A DNA stretch of 19,828 nt. It comes from an uncultured Eubacteriales bacterium (lineage in GTDB: Bacteria; Bacillota; Clostridia; Oscillospirales; Oscillospiraceae). The notes below the pieces were generated by a model, which was not told the origin of the DNA, did no database searches, and saw only the letters and a program-made list of their open reading frames with translations. Shown here piece by piece: positions 12,819-19,828 of the stretch. The position numbers and the translations under genes were made by a program. The DNA lies in the NCBI GenBank assembly GCA_900545405.1, contig UQYT01000043.1, positions 1 through 19,828 of the forward strand, in the 5' to 3' direction. Within the stretch, counting starts at the first letter, position 1. Each line of letters starts with the position of its first letter.

Positions 12819-13688
12819 ATAGAGTTCCTCAAAAATGCGCTGACCGAGTGGATTAAGGAGATTCTCGCGGGCGGCATTATCTCGAATCTCACCGGTCTCT
12901 TTGATAACGTCAACGAGAACGTCTCACAGATAAGCGGTCAGATAGGCCAGACGCCGCAGGGCTGGAACGCGGACATTTTCAGCATGATTCAGACCTTGTC
13001 CGAGACCGTTATCTTGCCTATTGCCGGCGTCATTCTCGCCATCGTGATGACGCTGGAGCTTATACAGATAGTGACCGACAGGAACAACTTCCACGAGATA
13101 GAAACCGCCGTGTTCTTCAAGTGGATGTTCAAGAGCGCATGCGCGATTCTCATCGTGACCCACACCTGGACTATTGTCATGGGCATTTTCGATGCAGCGC
13201 AGAGCGTGGTTGCGCAGGCGGCAGGCGTGGTAATTTCTGATGCCACCGTGGACATCTCCTCTATGATGGACGGCCTCGAGGAACGGCTGATGGAAATGGA
13301 CATCGGTTCGCTGTTCGGCCTGTGGTTCCAGTCGTTGTTCGTAAACGTCACCGCCTGGGCGGTTGCCATCTGCATTTTCATCGTTATCTACGGCAGGATG
13401 CTGGAGGTGTATTTGACCGCGTCCATCGCTCCCATCCCCATGGCGACGATGATGGGCAAAGAGTTCGGCGGCATGGGGCAAAATTATCTGCGCAGCTTGC
13501 TCGCGCTTGCATTCCAGGCGTTCCTCATCATTGTCTGCGTCGCCATTTACGCTGTGTTGGTGCAGAATATAGCGCTCGACGAGGACGTTTCAAAAGCCAT
13601 TTGGACGTGCATGGGCTACACGGTGCTGCTCTGCTTCACGCTGTTTAAGACAAGCAGCATGGCAAAGGGCATCTTCGCCGCGCACTAA
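12819..13688 (+). CDS. VirB6/TrbL-like conjugation channel membrane protein, apparent ATA start
   Basis: With the ATA at 12819 as start the protein has 289 residues: (M/I)EFLKNALTEWIKEILAGGI, a polar segment, then about five membrane helices (for example TVILPIAGVILAIVMTLELI, SACAILIVTHTWTIVMGIF, TAWAVAICIFIVIYGRML and RSLLALAFQAFLIIVCVAIY). It is the multi-spanning inner membrane channel component of Firmicute ICEs. GGAGG (12805-12809) is 9 bases before the ATA, an in-frame TGA sits at 12810-12812, and family members as I remember them begin with MEFL at exactly this point. The first canonical start is ATG 12984, which would remove 55 conserved residues and lacks a binding site. The functional start is therefore probably ATA, or the start is mutated. 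Confidence 0.85.
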   Translation: MEFLKNALTEWIKEILAGGIISNLTGLFDNVNENVSQISGQIGQTPQGWNADIFSMIQTLSETVILPIAGVILAIVMTLELIQIVTDRNNFHEIETAVFFKWMFKSACAILIVTHTWTIVMGIFDAAQSVVAQAAGVVISDATVDISSMMDGLEERLMEMDIGSLFGLWFQSLFVNVTAWAVAICIFIVIYGRMLEVYLTASIAPIPMATMMGKEFGGMGQNYLRSLLALAFQAFLIIVCVAIYAVLVQNIALDEDVSKAIWTCMGYTVLLCFTLFKTSSMAKGIFAAH

Positions 13689-13713
13689 TTAAGAAGAAAA
13701 AGGAGATTTCAAA

Positions 13714-14082
13714 ATGCCATACATACCAGTCCCAAAGGACTTGACCAAGGTAAAGTCCAAAGTGCTATTCAACCTCACGAAGCGCCAGCTTGTCTGTTTC
13801 GGCGGCGGGGCGCTCGTGGGGGTTCCGTTGTTTTTCCTGCTCAAAGGGCCGCTGGGCAACTCGTCGGCGGCTATCTGCATGATTGTCGTTATGATGCCGT
13901 TCTTTCTCTTTGCGTTATACGAGAAGAACGGTTTGCCGCTGGAGAAACACCTGCTGTACCTCGTTCGGACGTGCTTTCTCAGACCTAAAAAGCGGCCTTA
14001 CATGACGGACAATTTCTATGCGGCCCTTGAAAAGCAGGACAGGTTAGACCGGGAGGTGCATAGAATCGTTCGCAAAACTTAA
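13714..14082 (+). CDS. prgI: PrgI family conjugation protein
   Basis: 122 residues from ATG 13714, with AAAAGGAGA just upstream. PrgI proteins are small membrane proteins of Gram-positive type IV secretion systems and are considered VirB3 counterparts; they always precede the VirB4 ATPase, as here. The sequence shows YIPVPKDLTKVKSKVLFNLTKRQ, two adjacent membrane helices (about 29-46 and 51-70), then LYEKNGLPLEKHLLYLVRTCFLRPKKRPY-type motifs split around residue 80. The C-terminus is charged. The 3' end very probably overlaps the true start of virB4. Confidence 0.92.
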   Translation: MPYIPVPKDLTKVKSKVLFNLTKRQLVCFGGGALVGVPLFFLLKGPLGNSSAAICMIVVMMPFFLFALYEKNGLPLEKHLLYLVRTCFLRPKKRPYMTDNFYAALEKQDRLDREVHRIVRKT

Positions 14083-14101
14083 CCGCCGTAAACGGCGCGA
14101 G

Positions 14102-16450
14102 GTGCGCGCAGCTATTGCCGCCGCCAGGCGTCCCGCCACCGTGCTCTCCGCGCAGGACAGCATCCCGTTTGAGAGAATGTTCCCGGACGGGATATGCCGC
14201 GTGGAGGGCAAATTTTACTCAAAGACCATTCAGTTTCAGGACATCAACTACCAACTGAGCCAGAGCGAGGACAAGGACGCCATCTTCGACGGCTGGTGCG
14301 ACTTCTTAAACTATTTTGACGCCTCGGTGCGCTTTCAGTTTTCGTTTGTCAACTCGGCGGCGAACAAGGAGACATACCGCGACCGCATCACGATACCGCT
14401 GCGCGGCGACGAGGATGACAGCTTACGTGCGGAGTATTCGCGGATGCTGCAAGACCAGCTTGAGCGAGGGAACAACGGCCTCATCAAGAACAAGTATCTC
14501 ACCTTTGGCATTGAGGCCGATGGCTACAAGACCGCCAAGCCGCGATTGGAGCGCCTTGAGACGGACATACTCAACAACTTCCGCAAGCTCGGTGTCAAGG
14601 CCGAGCCGCTGGACGGCAAAACTCGCCTTGCGCTCATGCACGGCATTTTCCACATCGACGGGCAGGAGCCATTCAAGTTCGACTGGAAGCTGCTCGCGCC
14701 GTCGGGCCTGAGCGTCAAGGATTTCATTTCGCCAAGCTCGTTCGAGTTTGCATCGAGTAAGCATTTCAAGATGGGCGCGAAGTTTGGCGCGGTGTCGTTC
14801 CTGAACATCCTCGCGCCCGAGCTGAACGACCGTCTGCTCGCAGATTTTCTGGACATGGACAGCTCGCTGGTGGTCAGTATGCATGTCAAGGCGCTTGACC
14901 AACTCAACGCCATCAAGACGGTGAAGCGCAAGCTCACAGAGCTGAACGCGACGAAGATACAGGAGCAGAAAAAGGCCGTAAGAAGCGGATACGACATGGA
15001 CATACTCCCAAGCGACCTCGCCACATACGGCACCGAGGCACAGAAGCTCTTGCAGGAACTGCAAAGCCGCAACGAGAGGATGTTCTTACTGACCTTCGTG
15101 GTCGTGAACACCGCCGACTCGCTCAAAGCGCTCAACAACACCGTGCTGCAAGCCAAGGGCATCGCGCAGAAGCATAACTGCCAGCTCGTAAGCCTGGACT
15201 TTCAGCAGGAGGACGGCCTGATGAGCTGCCTGCCTCTGGGGATGAACAGAATAGAGATAGAGCGAGGCTTGACCACATCGAGCCTCGCTATTTTTGTGCC
15301 GTTCACCACGCAGGAGCTGTTCCAACGTGAAAGCGGTGCGTTCTATTGTGGCACGAATGCACTCAGCGGCAATCTCATCATGGTTGACCGCCTGATGCAG
15401 AAGAACCCGAACGGCCTCATTTTAGGCGTCCCCGGCAGCGGAAAATCCTTCGCCGCCAAGCGTGAGATGTTCAGCGTCTATCTCCTGACCAACGACGACA
15501 TCATTATCTGCGACCCGGAGGCCGAGTACTGGCCGCTGGTCAAGCGGCTGCACGGTCAGGTAATTAAGATTTCGCCTACCTCGAAGCAGTACGTCAACCC
15601 CATGGATCTCAGCCTCGACTACTCAGACGACGACAACCCGCTCTCGCTCAAGGTGGACTTTATCCTCTCCTTCTGCGACATCGTGGTCGGCAGCAAAGAG
15701 GGCTTAAAGCCGGTCGAAAAGACCATCATCGACCGCTGTGTCCGCATGGTCTACCGCGACTACCTTGCAGACCCGCGCCCGGAGAACATGCCCATTCTGC
15801 AAGACCTCTACGACTGCCTCCGGGCGCAGGACGAAAAGGAGGCGCAGTTCCTCGCCACGGCGCTTGAAATCTATGTCACAGGCAGCTTGAACGTGTTCAA
15901 CCACCGCACGAACGTAGACATCGCCAACCGCGTGGTCTGCTACGACATAAAGGAGCTCGGCAAGCAGCTCAAGCAGCTTGGTATGCTCGTAGTCCAGGAC
16001 CAGGTGTGGAACCGCGTGACGCGCAACCGCGAGGCGGGCAAAATTACGCGCTACTACGTCGACGAGTTCCACCTCCTGCTGCGCGGCGAGTTGGCAAGCT
16101 GGAGCGTGGAGATTTGGAAGCGCTTCAGGAAATGGGGCGGTGTGCCCACGGGGATTACCCAGAACGTCAAAGACCTTTTGGCGAGTTCCGAGGTAGAGAA
16201 CATCCTCGAAAACTCGGATTACATCTGTATGCTCAACCAGGCTCCCGGCGACCGGCAGATTCTCGCGCAAAAGCTGAACATCTCGCCGCACCAGCTCAGC
16301 TACGTCACGCAAGCCAACGAAGGCGAGGGGCTGTTGTTCTACGGCAACGTCATTGTCCCGTTCGTTGACCGCTTCCCGAAGGATACCGAGATGTACCGCA
16401 TGATGACTACAAAATTTTCAGACCTACAGAAAGGACAAAATGCAGCATGA
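14102..16450 (+). CDS. virB4: VirB4/TrsE-type conjugation ATPase
   Basis: 782 residues from GTG 14102. Conserved blocks include QDSIPFERMFPDGICRVEG, KTIQFQDINYQLSQSEDK, FGIEADGYKTAKPRLERLE and KKAVRSGYDMDILPSDLATY. Walker A is GVPGSGKS (442-449), followed by DPEAEYWPLV (471-480), and Walker B is YYVDEFHLLL (about 651-660). KRFRKWGGVPTGITQNVKDL is also a hallmark. It powers substrate transfer and pilus or channel assembly. The true start is probably earlier. The frame is open back to 14048 and encodes FAKLNRRKRRE directly before the GTG, matching the basic N-terminus usual in this family. The only start-like codon there is ATA 14060, three bases after GGGAGG (14051-14056). GTG 14102 has no proper binding site. 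Confidence 0.94.
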   Translation: MRAAIAAARRPATVLSAQDSIPFERMFPDGICRVEGKFYSKTIQFQDINYQLSQSEDKDAIFDGWCDFLNYFDASVRFQFSFVNSAANKETYRDRITIPLRGDEDDSLRAEYSRMLQDQLERGNNGLIKNKYLTFGIEADGYKTAKPRLERLETDILNNFRKLGVKAEPLDGKTRLALMHGIFHIDGQEPFKFDWKLLAPSGLSVKDFISPSSFEFASSKHFKMGAKFGAVSFLNILAPELNDRLLADFLDMDSSLVVSMHVKALDQLNAIKTVKRKLTELNATKIQEQKKAVRSGYDMDILPSDLATYGTEAQKLLQELQSRNERMFLLTFVVVNTADSLKALNNTVLQAKGIAQKHNCQLVSLDFQQEDGLMSCLPLGMNRIEIERGLTTSSLAIFVPFTTQELFQRESGAFYCGTNALSGNLIMVDRLMQKNPNGLILGVPGSGKSFAAKREMFSVYLLTNDDIIICDPEAEYWPLVKRLHGQVIKISPTSKQYVNPMDLSLDYSDDDNPLSLKVDFILSFCDIVVGSKEGLKPVEKTIIDRCVRMVYRDYLADPRPENMPILQDLYDCLRAQDEKEAQFLATALEIYVTGSLNVFNHRTNVDIANRVVCYDIKELGKQLKQLGMLVVQDQVWNRVTRNREAGKITRYYVDEFHLLLRGELASWSVEIWKRFRKWGGVPTGITQNVKDLLASSEVENILENSDYICMLNQAPGDRQILAQKLNISPHQLSYVTQANEGEGLLFYGNVIVPFVDRFPKDTEMYRMMTTKFSDLQKGQNAA

Positions 16451-17172
16451 CAAACACCAATATTGAGATTTTCAATAACGCAGAGTTCGGAAGCGTCCGG
16501 GTACTCACGCTCTCGGGTGAACCGTGGTTTGTGGGTCGCGACGTGGCCTCGGCGCTCGGCTACGCGAACACGAAAGACGCGCTCGGAAAGCACGTTGACC
16601 AGGAGGACAAGCGAATAATTCAAAGGTCGTCTGGCGCGACCTTTGAGATTCCGGTGCGAGGACTGACCATTATAAATGAATCCGGCCTTTACTCCCTCAT
16701 GCTTTCCTGCCGTCTGGCTTCGGGAAAGCGCTTCAAGCGCTGGATAACCTCCGAAGTCCTGCCCACGATACGCAAGAACGGTTTCTACATAACCGACCCA
16801 CTGCTCCAACAGTTCGCGCGCGACCCGGACTTTGCACATGCCGTCGTGGATGCTCTCTATGAGCAGACAGACAGGGTAAAAGAGCTCGCGCCGAAAGCGG
16901 ACTACTTTGACGCTTTCGTAGACCCCGGCGACGCCGTTCCCATCCGTATCGCCGCGAAGCAGCTCGGCGTGTCCGAACACTGGCTCGTGCGGCTGCTTGT
17001 CGGGTGCAGGATGCTCTACCGTTGCAACGGTCGGCTCGTGCCTTACGCGGACAAGCGTTTCCGCGGACTATTCGTGGTCAAGGAGCGCCGCACGATGGTG
17101 ACGCCGCTGGGCAAGCAAGTACTGCACGAGTTCATCAGGATGCTGACCAGTGACGAAAAAGCTGCGGTCTGA
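16447..17172 (+). CDS. BRO-family phage-type antirepressor with C-terminal DNA-binding domain
   Basis: 241 residues; the ATG overlaps the virB4 stop (ATGA). Residues 1-110 are a Bro-N domain (IEIFNNAEFGSVRVLTLSGE, PWFVGRDVASALGYANTKDA, VDQEDKRI, LTIINESGLYSLMLSCRLAS, FKRWITSEVLPTIRKNGFY). Residues about 120-241 resemble the KilAC/antirepressor C-terminal domain (APKADYFDAFVDPGDAVPIR, IAAKQLGVSEHWLVRLLV, VTPLGKQVLHEFI). Such proteins relieve repression in prophages by binding repressors or DNA. Location between virB4 and the cell-wall hydrolase gene, with coupling at both ends, suggests that its level is tied to transfer gene expression and may feed back on it; that is inference. Confidence 0.88.
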   Translation: MTNTNIEIFNNAEFGSVRVLTLSGEPWFVGRDVASALGYANTKDALGKHVDQEDKRIIQRSSGATFEIPVRGLTIINESGLYSLMLSCRLASGKRFKRWITSEVLPTIRKNGFYITDPLLQQFARDPDFAHAVVDALYEQTDRVKELAPKADYFDAFVDPGDAVPIRIAAKQLGVSEHWLVRLLVGCRMLYRCNGRLVPYADKRFRGLFVVKERRTMVTPLGKQVLHEFIRMLTSDEKAAV

Positions 17173-18511
17173 GCCAGCCAAGCCGCGCCCGTCGGCAAAG
17201 CTCACGGAGCTGCCGAGCGCCGCAGCGCATCGTGAGACTGCGCAGTACGAGGAGGATAACATCGGCGTCGAGGCCGCGAACCGCGTGACCGAGGCCGCAG
17301 AGGATGGTGTGCGCTACGCTTCAAAGCTGAGCGCCCGCCCTAGGCAAGAGCTAAAAACCGAGCCGCATGGTGTTAAGCAACAGCAGAAACGCGGCATCAA
17401 GGACGCATACGCCAAGGCGCGGCGTGGCAAGTCCACGACCAGCGCCACCGCCAAGAGTGCAAAAAAGGCTGCGGAGAAAGAGCGCAAGACCGAGCGATTC
17501 ATTGTGAGACACAGAAAGGGCATCGGCATCGCCGTTGCCCTTTTCCTCGTGTTGGCGTTCTTCCTCAACGCGCTCACATCCTGCTCCGTGCTCGTCGAGG
17601 GCGGCTTGTCCGGCGTCGGACTAACAACCTATCCAAGCGCCGACGAGGACTTGAAGGGCGCAGAGTCGGCTTACGTTGCGATGGAGGCCGAGTTGCAGGA
17701 ATATTTGGACACCTACGAAGCCACGCACGACTACGACGAGTACATCTTCGACCTCGACGAGATCTCGCACGACCCGTATGTGCTGCTTTCCCTGCTCACG
17801 GCTCTAAAGGGCAGCGAATGGACGCTGGACGACGTGCAATCTGACCTTGAAATGCTGTTTGAGCGCCAGTATATCTTGACCGAGGACGTGACGACCGAGA
17901 CGCGCTACGACGAAAACGGCGCGGCTTACGAGCACACCACCGTGACCGTTACCCTTAAAAACTTTGACCTCTCGCATCTGCCGGTCTACATCTTGACCGA
18001 GGATAAGCTCTCAATGTACTCGCTGTACATGGCCACGCTCGGCAACCGGCCCGACCTGTTCCCCGGCTACGCCCCGAGCACGGACGCCGAGACGGACTAC
18101 GAAATCCCGCCCGAGGCGTTGGAGGACGAGCAGTTCGCGGCGATGATGGCCGAGGCCGAGAAATACATCGGCTTCCCGTATGTCTGGGGTGGCTCGAATC
18201 CCTCCACGTCCTTCGACTGCTCCGGTTTTGTTTCATGGGTGGTCAACAACTGCGGCGTGGGCTGGAACGTGGGCAGGCTCACGGCCCAGGGCTTGTACAA
18301 CATCTGTACGCCGGTCAGCGAGACCGAAGCCAAACCCGGCGATTTGGTGTTTTTCGAGTACACCTATGAGGGGCCTTGGATTACCCATGTCGGCATCTAT
18401 GTTGGCGAGGGGTACATGATTCACGCCGGGTCGCCAATCGGCTATCTGAAATTTATGGACTCATATTATTCGGATAATTTTGTAGGCTTCGGGCGGCTCC
18501 CAGCAGTCTGA
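17150..18511 (+). CDS. membrane-anchored NlpC/P60 cell-wall hydrolase of the conjugation system
   Basis: 453 residues from GTG 17150, overlapping the antirepressor gene by 23 bases. The first ~120 residues are basic, Lys/Ala-rich and cytoplasmic. One membrane helix follows at about 124-142 (GIGIAVALFLVLAFFLNAL). An extracytoplasmic linker domain (about 160-325) resembles the CD1108 family part of such proteins. A C-terminal NlpC/P60 domain contains YVWGGSNPSTSFDCSGF with catalytic Cys357, then His413 (ITHVGIYVG) and His425 (MIHAGSP). It opens peptidoglycan locally to let the transfer apparatus through, like VirB1-type enzymes. The catalytic residues are intact. Confidence 0.92.
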   Translation: MTKKLRSEPAKPRPSAKLTELPSAAAHRETAQYEEDNIGVEAANRVTEAAEDGVRYASKLSARPRQELKTEPHGVKQQQKRGIKDAYAKARRGKSTTSATAKSAKKAAEKERKTERFIVRHRKGIGIAVALFLVLAFFLNALTSCSVLVEGGLSGVGLTTYPSADEDLKGAESAYVAMEAELQEYLDTYEATHDYDEYIFDLDEISHDPYVLLSLLTALKGSEWTLDDVQSDLEMLFERQYILTEDVTTETRYDENGAAYEHTTVTVTLKNFDLSHLPVYILTEDKLSMYSLYMATLGNRPDLFPGYAPSTDAETDYEIPPEALEDEQFAAMMAEAEKYIGFPYVWGGSNPSTSFDCSGFVSWVVNNCGVGWNVGRLTAQGLYNICTPVSETEAKPGDLVFFEYTYEGPWITHVGIYVGEGYMIHAGSPIGYLKFMDSYYSDNFVGFGRLPAV

Positions 18512-18531
18512 GGCCGGAAAGGAGAGATAAT

Positions 18532-18732
18532 TTGGACGCAAGAATACCCAAACTGCGCGCCGAAGCCGCACGGCTCAAGGCGCGCATAGACAACCTGACC
18601 GCGCGCTACACGGCGATGGTGGACAAGATTACCGAGCTTGAAAATCTTGAAATCATCGGCCTTGTGCGCGCTGAGCACATCAGCATCGAGCAGCTCGCGG
18701 CGCTCATCCGTGGAGGTGACCCCGATGCGTAA
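18532..18732 (+). CDS. DUF4315 family protein
   Basis: 66 residues from TTG 18532, with AAAGGAG about 10 bases upstream. It is a short helical protein: a coiled-coil-like charged region (LRAEAARLKARIDNLTARY, MVDKITELENLEI) followed by GLVRAEHISIEQLAALIRGG, the pattern of DUF4315. These proteins sit between the NlpC/P60 gene and the DUF4366 gene in Firmicute conjugative elements and have no known activity; a structural or chaperone role in the secretion apparatus is plausible only by location. It overlaps the next gene by 8 bases. Confidence 0.88.
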   Translation: MDARIPKLRAEAARLKARIDNLTARYTAMVDKITELENLEIIGLVRAEHISIEQLAALIRGGDPDA

Positions 18733-19447
18733 GCTCGCACCACTTCTCTGCGCCGCCGCGCTGACGCTGAGCCTTGCCGTTCCCGCGGGGGCGTACTACG
18801 CCTCCAATGAGGACGGCAGCAACGAGCCGGGCGGCCCCATTACGAGCGTCAGCGTGACGACCGAGCCGGTAGCAGAGCCGACGCTGCCTTCGCTCGGCGG
18901 GCTTACGCCCGACGGCAACCTTGCCTTGATTGATGACATCCTCGGCGGCGTGTATTATTCCAGCGAGGAAGTAGGCGACAGCCAGATGCAGTTCGTCACG
19001 GTCGAGAGCAAGAACGGCAACACATTCTACCTGGTAATTGACCATGCTACCGGCGACGTGTATTTCCTTAACCTTGTGGACGAGGCTGACCTTCTCGCGC
19101 TGCTCGAGGACGAGGGCTACGAGATAGAGTGCGACTGCGCAGAGAAATGCCAGCCGGGAGAGGTCAACACCGATTGCCCCATCTGCCGCACCGACCTGAA
19201 CGAGTGCACCGGCGCTGAACCGGAGCCGACGCCAGAGCCGACTGAAGCGCCCAATATTGAGCATGAAGCCGAAGAAAGCAATGGTTTCAACGCCGCCGCG
19301 CTGCTGCCCATCGCGCTCATAGCCGTCCTCGGTGCAGGCGGCGCGTACTACTTACTCAAGGTTCGCAAGCGCAAGCCCGACACCAGCGGCACCACCGACC
19401 TCGACGACTACGATTTCCCCGAGGACGACGAGGGTGAGGTAAAGTAA
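18725..19447 (+). CDS. DUF4366 surface protein with signal peptide and C-terminal membrane anchor
   Basis: 240 residues from ATG 18725, set by GGAGGTG a few bases upstream; a longer frame from 18638 has no binding site and merely reads through the previous gene. There is a signal peptide (1-23), then a DUF4366 core (DILGGVYYSSEEVGDSQMQF, VTVESKNGNTFYLVIDHATG, DVYFLNLVDEADLLALLEDE). A Cys cluster follows (CDCAEKC, CPIC and C161, residues 136-161), then a Pro/Glu spacer and a membrane helix at about 190-211 with a basic stop (KVRKRK) and an acidic tail. It is an extracytoplasmic, membrane-anchored component of the conjugation system of unknown function. Confidence 0.9.
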   Translation: MRKLAPLLCAAALTLSLAVPAGAYYASNEDGSNEPGGPITSVSVTTEPVAEPTLPSLGGLTPDGNLALIDDILGGVYYSSEEVGDSQMQFVTVESKNGNTFYLVIDHATGDVYFLNLVDEADLLALLEDEGYEIECDCAEKCQPGEVNTDCPICRTDLNECTGAEPEPTPEPTEAPNIEHEAEESNGFNAAALLPIALIAVLGAGGAYYLLKVRKRKPDTSGTTDLDDYDFPEDDEGEVK

Positions 19448-19617
19448 TGCGCTACCGCTTCACCAACAGCCCGTTTGAGCGCATGATGACCCGCATTCCT
19501 CCCGCGCCCAAGCCGGCCCCACCACCGAAGCCGCCCGAAGGCCACTTCTGCCACGGATGCGCGAGGTACGGCCTCGGCTGTGTGCGGCCGTGTTACCGGG
19601 ACGCTATGAAAAAATGA
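19447..19617 (+). CDS. small Cys-rich protein of conjugative elements, 56 residues
   Basis: The ATG at 19447 overlaps the DUF4366 TAA and opens a 56-codon frame ending at TGA 19615-19617. The protein has a basic N-terminus (MRYRFTNSPFERMMTRIPPA), a proline-rich stretch, then CHGCARYGLGCVRPCYRD, with Cys35, Cys38, Cys45 and Cys49 spaced like a zinc or Fe-S knuckle. I recall similar short PFERMM/CHGC proteins downstream of DUF4366 in related elements, but no function is known. Tight coupling and coding-like composition make it a likely real gene despite its size. Confidence 0.7.
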   Translation: MRYRFTNSPFERMMTRIPPAPKPAPPPKPPEGHFCHGCARYGLGCVRPCYRDAMKK

Positions 19618-19624
19618 GAAAAGT

Positions 19625-19828
<204 letters not shown>

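Larger units (their letters stand above)
3130..19617 (+). mobile_element. partial integrative and conjugative element, left end in a spore protein gene
   Basis: From the broken spore protein gene to the contig end, every gene is on the plus strand and tightly packed. Together they form a recognisable ICE: ParB, replication initiator-like protein, PcfB, VirD4 coupling protein, Maff2, VirB6-like, PrgI, VirB4, NlpC/P60 hydrolase, DUF4315 and DUF4366. The left boundary is inferred to lie between about 3124 and 3147, where SASP similarity stops. I cannot define the attachment core because the right end is not in the window. Relaxase, integrase and ParA are not seen and are expected further right. 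Confidence 0.85.

Noticed and set aside
1..19624. CRISPR array, tRNA or rRNA genes
   Set aside because: No regularly spaced direct repeats of CRISPR type, and no cloverleaf or rRNA signatures were seen on reading; the only regular repeats are the codon repeats in the secreted protein.

Overview
The window carries a GC-rich Clostridia/Oscillospirales-type chromosome fragment. The evidence is the rplU-rpmA-obgE ribosomal/GTPase cluster, the remnant of an alpha/beta-type small acid-soluble spore protein (SASP) gene, and a Gram-positive conjugation module of the kind common in gut Firmicutes. Genus cannot be fixed from sequence alone.

Region 1 (1-2995) is chromosomal backbone: the 3' end of an unrecognised gene, an AT-rich small membrane protein gene that looks foreign, then rplU, rpmA and obgE, with a near-consensus promoter before rplU and strong terminators after rpmA and obgE. 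L27 has no cleavable N-terminal extension, and no prp protease gene lies between rplU and rpmA.

Region 2 (about 3007-3147) is a junction. A minus-strand SASP gene keeps its stop codon and conserved C-terminal half but loses its 5' half at about 3124-3130. I infer this is the left end of an integrated element whose right end and integrase lie outside the window.

Region 3 (about 3130-19617) is an all-plus-strand, tightly packed integrative and conjugative element (ICE). First come maintenance genes: parB, a Cys-rich protein, a PAPS-reductase-family PP-loop protein, and a DUF6017-type replication initiator-like protein. Next is a surface module: a membrane-anchored protein and three consecutive secreted proteins sharing one domain, the third with five His-Cys-Cys-His repeats and an InlB-type repeat. 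Then comes the type IV secretion module: DUF3846, PcfB, VirD4-type coupling protein, Maff2, VirB6-like, PrgI, VirB4, a BRO antirepressor, an NlpC/P60 hydrolase, DUF4315, DUF4366 and a 56-residue Cys-rich protein. Relaxase, topoisomerase, ParA and integrase are not in view.

The most unusual signals are these. (a) Several element genes lack a canonical start codon where the Shine-Dalgarno (SD) sequence and family conservation place the N-terminus, most clearly an ATA for the VirB6-like gene. (b) The Maff2 SD and ATG are separated by a GC-rich hairpin which, when folded, leaves an 8-nt gap. (c) parB contains a perfect 27-bp palindrome. (d) The three-paralogue secreted module sits inside the conjugation region.

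Region 4 (19625-19828) is a near-pure G tract, almost certainly a sequencing/assembly artefact at a contig end.
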